From Chloroflexota bacterium (GTDB lineage: Bacteria; Chloroflexota; Limnocylindria; Limnocylindrales; CSP1-4), in assembly GCA_003171255.1 (NCBI GenBank), contig PMYK01000023.1, positions 68,767-113,944 on the forward strand: a stretch of 45,178 bases of DNA, in the 5' to 3' direction. Each line of letters starts with the position of its first letter. Position 1 is the stretch's first letter. Positions 41,532 to 45,178 of this stretch are shown here, piece after piece. A model generated the notes under the pieces. The model ran no database searches. It saw only the letters and a list, made by a program, of their open reading frames with translations, and had not been told where the DNA came from. The translations under genes were made by a program, and so were the position numbers.

Positions 41532-42698
41532 GTGCGGTTCGGTCGTGCTCGACCAGGGGTGGTCGAGCGTCTTCTTTGGTCGCGTGATAGTCGGCTAGTT
41601 TCGCGAATCGCGCAGGAACTTCCGCAAGCTCGAATCATCGAGCTGGCCGACTCCGGCTGGTGCGTCATCGGGCGCGCCGCTGAGCTGACGGAGACGTTCC
41701 TGGGATCACTGAATCAGCCTTCCCAATTTGGTCTGGCGGATGTCGATCCATCCCTGCCCGTCGCGGAGCAATACGTCGTGGCCCTCGGCAGCGCCGTCCA
41801 GGTATCCGGCCTGGGCGACCGGATCGGCATGGACGAGACGCCCGAGATCGCCAAGCGCAAGGTCCTCGACTACTTCTTCGCCCTCAAAGCGAACCACCAT
41901 GTCGAGTTCCAGCCGATCGTTGATCTCAAGACCATGCAGGCACATGAGTGGGAGTGCCTCTTCCGTCCCCACATGCCGATGCAACCGCAGACGATCAGCG
42001 CCATCGTCGACGCCGCCCTCGTCGCCAAGCGCCCGGTCGACTTCGACACGTTCGTGGTGGAGACGACGCTAGCGCGCATCGCCGAGGTGGCAACTCCCGG
42101 GCCAGTCCACCTGCGTGCTCGCTACAGCATCAATCTCCTGCCCGCCAGTCTGCTGGCCCCGCATTTCGAGGCCGCGGCCTTCGCGGACCGTGTCCGCCGA
42201 GTCGGCCTGTCGCCCCGCCAGATCGTGGTCGAGTGCACCGAGCAGCAAGCTATCGCCGACGTCCCGCGCCTTAAGAGGCAGGTCCGCGCCCTGCGCCGTC
42301 TCGGCTTCGGTTTCGCCATCGACGACGCTGGCGCTGGCCACGCCAGCTTCACGGTCATCGCGGCGCTCGAGCCGTCGATCATCAAGATCGATCGCGAGAT
42401 CGTCTACCGCGTCGGCAACAAGGACAGCGAGGCGAAGAAGGCCCTGGTCGAGGCGTTCGTCTCGTTCAGCCGCCGCATCGGCGCCCAGGTCGTCGCCGAG
42501 GGCATCGAGAACCGTCGCGATCTGCTCGCCCTCCAGGAGCGCGAGGTCGACTTCGGTCAGGGCTACCTGCTCGGCCGGTCGTCGCCGATTCCGATCCAAC
42601 CGCGGCGCATCCGAAACGGGCGCCAGCTGCCGCTGGTCATCTCGACCGTGCCCGGCTGGGAGGGAGCGGTCGTCAGCCGCGTCGCCTCGAGCCGGTAG
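41532..42698 (+). CDS. EAL-domain protein (c-di-GMP phosphodiesterase-like)
   Basis: 388 residues. An unidentified N-terminal domain of about 110 residues (LDYFFALKANHHVEFQP begins the EAL part) is followed by an EAL domain: HEWECLFRP keeps the ExLxR glutamate and arginine, INLLPASLL, VVECTEQQAI, AIDDAGAGHASF, IIKIDREIV, VVAEGIEN and QGYLLGRSSP are present, so metal- and substrate-binding residues look intact. It would hydrolyse c-di-GMP. The GTG at 41532 has GAGGAA upstream. No GGDEF domain. Confidence 0.88.
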   Translation: MRFGRARPGVVERLLWSRDSRLVSRIAQELPQARIIELADSGWCVIGRAAELTETFLGSLNQPSQFGLADVDPSLPVAEQYVVALGSAVQVSGLGDRIGMDETPEIAKRKVLDYFFALKANHHVEFQPIVDLKTMQAHEWECLFRPHMPMQPQTISAIVDAALVAKRPVDFDTFVVETTLARIAEVATPGPVHLRARYSINLLPASLLAPHFEAAAFADRVRRVGLSPRQIVVECTEQQAIADVPRLKRQVRALRRLGFGFAIDDAGAGHASFTVIAALEPSIIKIDREIVYRVGNKDSEAKKALVEAFVSFSRRIGAQVVAEGIENRRDLLALQEREVDFGQGYLLGRSSPIPIQPRRIRNGRQLPLVISTVPGWEGAVVSRVASSR

Positions 42699-42759
42699 AG
42701 TCGGCACTCGAGGGGACTCGGCAGGCCCGCAGGCCTCTACGTATACGGCGGTTCGGCGT

Positions 42760-42765
42760 TACCAT
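42760..42765 (+). promoter_or_regulatory. -10-like box for the PPOX gene
   Basis: TACCAT seven bases before the ATG at 42773; leaderless pattern. Confidence 0.35.
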
Positions 42766-42772
42766 CGCGGCT

Positions 42773-43210
42773 ATGACCGCCACCGAACCGATCGCCCCAC
42801 CCTCAGCCATCTCCGACGCTGCCCGCAGGTTCCTCGGGGCTCCGCGATTCGCGATCGTGGCAACGCTGAACCCAGACGGCGGCCCGCTCCAGGCGGTTGT
42901 CTGGTATGCGCTCGAGGGCGACGCGATCGTCTTCAACAGCTGCGTCGGGCGCCAGTGGCCGACAAACCTCGCCCGCGATCGTCGCGTCTCGTTCGTCGTT
43001 GCCGACGCCTACGACTACCTCGAAATCCGCGGCGAGGTCGAGATCGACGAGGATCCGGTACGCAGCCAGGCGGTCATCGCGTCGCTCGCGCATCGCTACC
43101 ACAGCGACGAGGCCGAGGCGGCGGCACAGATCGACAGCTTCGCTCAGCAACAACGGGTCACCTTCGCGCTGCGCCCGAGGCGCGTCTACGAGCGGCTCTC
43201 CGCCCACTAG
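42773..43210 (+). CDS. PPOX-class F420-dependent enzyme
   Basis: 145 residues, split beta-barrel. FAIVATLNPDGGPLQAVVWY, FNSCVGRQWPTNLARDRRVS and YLEIRGEVEIDEDPV are typical of TIGR03618-like F420-binding proteins. It lies before an FGD-like gene on the same strand, supporting F420 rather than FMN as cofactor. Substrate unknown. Confidence 0.82.
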   Translation: MTATEPIAPPSAISDAARRFLGAPRFAIVATLNPDGGPLQAVVWYALEGDAIVFNSCVGRQWPTNLARDRRVSFVVADAYDYLEIRGEVEIDEDPVRSQAVIASLAHRYHSDEAEAAAQIDSFAQQQRVTFALRPRRVYERLSAH

Positions 43211-43249
43211 CGCCGGATCAGGCTCACGAGTCGATCGGAGGAAGCGACG

Positions 43250-44242
43250 ATGGCAAAGGCTAAGATCGGCTATGCGGCGATGCTCGAGCAGTTCGCGCCC
43301 GGCGACGTCCTCGACATGTGCGCGCAGGCCGAGTTGGCGGGCTTCTCGGGCGTGATGGCCGCCGACCACTTCCAGCCCTGGACGCCGGCGCAGGGTCAGG
43401 CCGCGTTCGTCTGGGAGGTGCTCGCCGTTGCCGGCGCCCGGACCAGGGGCGACCTCGGTCCCGGCGTGACCTGCCCGTCATTCCGAATGCACCCGGCGAT
43501 CGTGGCCCAGGCTGCGGCAACGCTCGAGGTCATGTACCCCGGGCGGACCTGGCTCGGGCTTGGATCGGGCGAGGCCCTCAACGAGCATGTCGTGGCCGGC
43601 TACTGGCCTGAGGCGCCGGAGCGGATCAACCGCATGTTCGAAGCGATCGAGATCATCGCAAAGCTCTTCGGCGGCGACGACGACGTCAAGCACGATGGAC
43701 GCTTCTTCAAGATGGAGACGTGCCGTCTCTGGACCCGGCCGGACAAGGCGCCGCCTATCTACATCGCTACCGCGGGCCCCGTCACGGCGCGGCGGGCCGG
43801 GCAGTTCGCCGACGGCTTGATCACTGTCGGGGCGCCCGAGGAAAAGATCGAGATGGTCTTCGGCAAGTTCGAAGAGGGCGCGCGCGCGGCCGGCAAGGAT
43901 CCGGCAGCGATGCCGAAGATCCTGCAACTCCACCTCTCCTGGGCCGAAACCGATGAGCAGGCCATCGCCAATGCCGTTTCCGAGTGGCCGAACGGCGCCA
44001 TGCGCTTCTCGAAGCAGGACATCCGGTCGCCGCGCGACTTCGAGCAGATGGCCACACTCGTCCGGCCCGAGGACTTCAAGGGTCGAATGCTCATGTCGGC
44101 CGACCCGGAGGTCCACCGGCGCGAAATCCAGAAGTTCCTCGATCTGGGCTTCGACCAGATCTACCTGCACAACGTCGGCCGCAACCAGGCGGCCTGGATC
44201 GACGCGTTCGGTCGAGAGGTGCTTCCGAAGCTGACCGCCTAG
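43250..44242 (+). CDS. F420-dependent glucose-6-phosphate dehydrogenase-like (TIGR03557 family)
   Basis: 330 residues of the LLM family. ADHFQPWTPAQGQAAFVWEV contains the His and Trp of the FGD active site, and GLGSGEALNEHVVAGYWPEA has the catalytic Glu. It probably reduces F420 with a sugar phosphate or alcohol; glucose-6-phosphate is not proven. GGAGG precedes the ATG at 43250. Neighbours are the PPOX protein and cofD. Confidence 0.88.
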   Translation: MAKAKIGYAAMLEQFAPGDVLDMCAQAELAGFSGVMAADHFQPWTPAQGQAAFVWEVLAVAGARTRGDLGPGVTCPSFRMHPAIVAQAAATLEVMYPGRTWLGLGSGEALNEHVVAGYWPEAPERINRMFEAIEIIAKLFGGDDDVKHDGRFFKMETCRLWTRPDKAPPIYIATAGPVTARRAGQFADGLITVGAPEEKIEMVFGKFEEGARAAGKDPAAMPKILQLHLSWAETDEQAIANAVSEWPNGAMRFSKQDIRSPRDFEQMATLVRPEDFKGRMLMSADPEVHRREIQKFLDLGFDQIYLHNVGRNQAAWIDAFGREVLPKLTA

Positions 44243-44381
44243 GAGCGAGCCGGGGCGGTCCTGCGCGGTCACGAGGACGCCCGAGCCCGTAGCAGACCAG
44301 CACGGGTTGACGCCGCTGGCGCTACGCTGTTGGGCATCGATCGGGATCGATTCATCGGTCTCGCAGCCGATCGGAGGGACG

Positions 44382-45178
44382 ATGCGCGTCGTTTGTCTGG
44401 CTGGAGGCGTCGGCGGAGCCAAGCTCGCCGACGGGCTCCAGCAGATACTCGCGCCCGGCGAGCTGACCGTCGTCGTCAATACCGGCGACGACCTCGAGAT
44501 CCACTCCCTGGCCGTCTCCCCGGACGTCGACACGGTGCTCTACACCCTGGCCGGAATCGCCGAGCCGACCCAGGGTTGGGGCATCGCCGGCGAGTCGTGG
44601 CAGGTGATGGGTCAGCTCGCGCGTCTCGGCGACGAAACCTGGTTCCGCCTGGGCGACCGCGATATCGCCACGCACCTCTTCAGGACCGACAGGCAGCGTC
44701 GCGGGGTCCGACCGACCGAAGTCACCATCGAGCTGGCTCGATCGCTCGGGGTCCAATCGCGAGTCCTGCCGATGACAGACGAGCCCGTTCGAACCCGGGT
44801 CCGGACGACCGACGGCTGGCTCGACTTCCAGGAGTATTTCGTCCGACTCCGCCAGGAGCCTTCGGTGCTCGAGGTCAGGTTCGAGGGGATCGAGAACGCT
44901 ACGGTCACGCCCGAGGTTCGCGATGCACTCCGCGCGGCTGAGGCAATCGTCGTGGCGCCGTCGAACCCGATCGTCTCGATCGCCCCGATCCTGGCGGTGC
45001 CCGGGCTGCTGGCGGAGATCGCCACCGCGCGCCAGCGGGGCGTCCCGGCGGTCGGCGTATCCGGCATCGTCGGGGGCAAGGCCCTCCGAGGCCCGGCCGA
45101 CAGGATGATGGAGAGCCTGGGAGAGGATTCGACCGCGCTGGGCGTGGCGCGACGCTACGTCGCAGCCGGCCTGCTCGA
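44382..45178 (+). CDS. cofD: 2-phospho-L-lactate transferase CofD, N-terminal part (cut by window edge)
   Basis: F420 biosynthesis enzyme that joins a phospholactyl or phosphoenolpyruvyl group to the deazaflavin Fo. The first 265 codons are present and the end lies beyond 45178. Motifs are CLAGGVGGAKLADGL, VVVNTGDDLEIHSLAVSPD, TEVTIELARSLGV, DEPVRTRVRTTDGWLDFQEY and VVAPSNPIVSIAPILAVPG. GGAGGG is close before the ATG at 44382. It anchors the F420 gene group on this side of the window. Confidence 0.95.
   Translation, partial: MRVVCLAGGVGGAKLADGLQQILAPGELTVVVNTGDDLEIHSLAVSPDVDTVLYTLAGIAEPTQGWGIAGESWQVMGQLARLGDETWFRLGDRDIATHLFRTDRQRRGVRPTEVTIELARSLGVQSRVLPMTDEPVRTRVRTTDGWLDFQEYFVRLRQEPSVLEVRFEGIENATVTPEVRDALRAAEAIVVAPSNPIVSIAPILAVPGLLAEIATARQRGVPAVGVSGIVGGKALRGPADRMMESLGEDSTALGVARRYVAAGLL

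Overview
The window is a GC-rich chromosomal segment with short intergenic gaps and many 4-base ATGA/GTGA gene overlaps. I see no phage, insertion sequence, CRISPR array, tRNA or rRNA. Coenzyme F420 genes (cofD, two LLM-class oxidoreductases, PPOX-type proteins), the DUF3090/SCO1664 pair, split methylmalonyl-CoA mutase and many apparently leaderless promoters suggest an Actinomycetota- or Chloroflexota-like bacterium. I lean to Chloroflexota (Limnocylindria-like), but this rests on gene content only.

Layout. 1-5.7 kb is central carbon metabolism: a truncated isocitrate dehydrogenase (minus), sucCD (plus), a broken small gene, methylmalonyl-CoA epimerase and mutase (minus). Together they link propionyl/methylmalonyl-CoA to succinyl-CoA and the TCA cycle. 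5.7-8 kb holds an inverted repeat containing two DnaA-box-like sites, then parA-parB. 8-10.3 kb (minus) has a UbiA prenyltransferase, an unknown protein and a PlsC-type acyltransferase. 10.4-13 kb is the most unusual unit: a phased array of operator-like repeats in front of a four-gene overlapping operon (HTH-nucleotidyltransferase fusion, HEPN-like protein, CxxC zinc protein, 3-methyladenine DNA glycosylase). 13.2-15.8 kb has a lipoprotein hydrolase, a DUF7832-like protein and ApbE.

15.8-20.4 kb (minus) carries a PPOX-MenA/UbiA fusion with a stand-alone PPOX protein, a DUF6062-like protein and an ABC-2 transporter. 20.7-22.6 kb (minus) is a three-gene DUF2089 / DUF4097 / SHOCT-like operon whose proteins share one short motif. 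22.9-26.8 kb (plus) has DUF3090 with a perfect 30-bp tandem repeat, SCO1664-like, a Ca2+/H+ antiporter and a GT87 glycosyltransferase. 26.9-29.1 kb (minus) is an AI-2E-type permease overlapping a ROK kinase.

29.5-36.3 kb has a deletion-bearing, frameshifted relic of a LigD-type polymerase domain, a ParB-like protein with a metallophosphoesterase, aceE (minus), pncA and a stand-alone 5'-3' exonuclease. 36.5-38.5 kb is a tandem pair of GH26-like glycosidases. 38.5-41.1 kb (minus) has an inositol monophosphatase, a purine nucleoside phosphorylase and an LLM oxidoreductase. 41.1-45.2 kb has a DnaA-box-like cluster, an EAL protein, a PPOX protein, an FGD-like enzyme and truncated cofD.

The best candidates for something undescribed are the operator array with its HTH-MNT/HEPN/glycosylase operon, the short leader ORFs linked to leaderless promoters, and the shared-motif DUF2089/DUF4097 operon. 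All calls come from reading the sequence; no database search was run.
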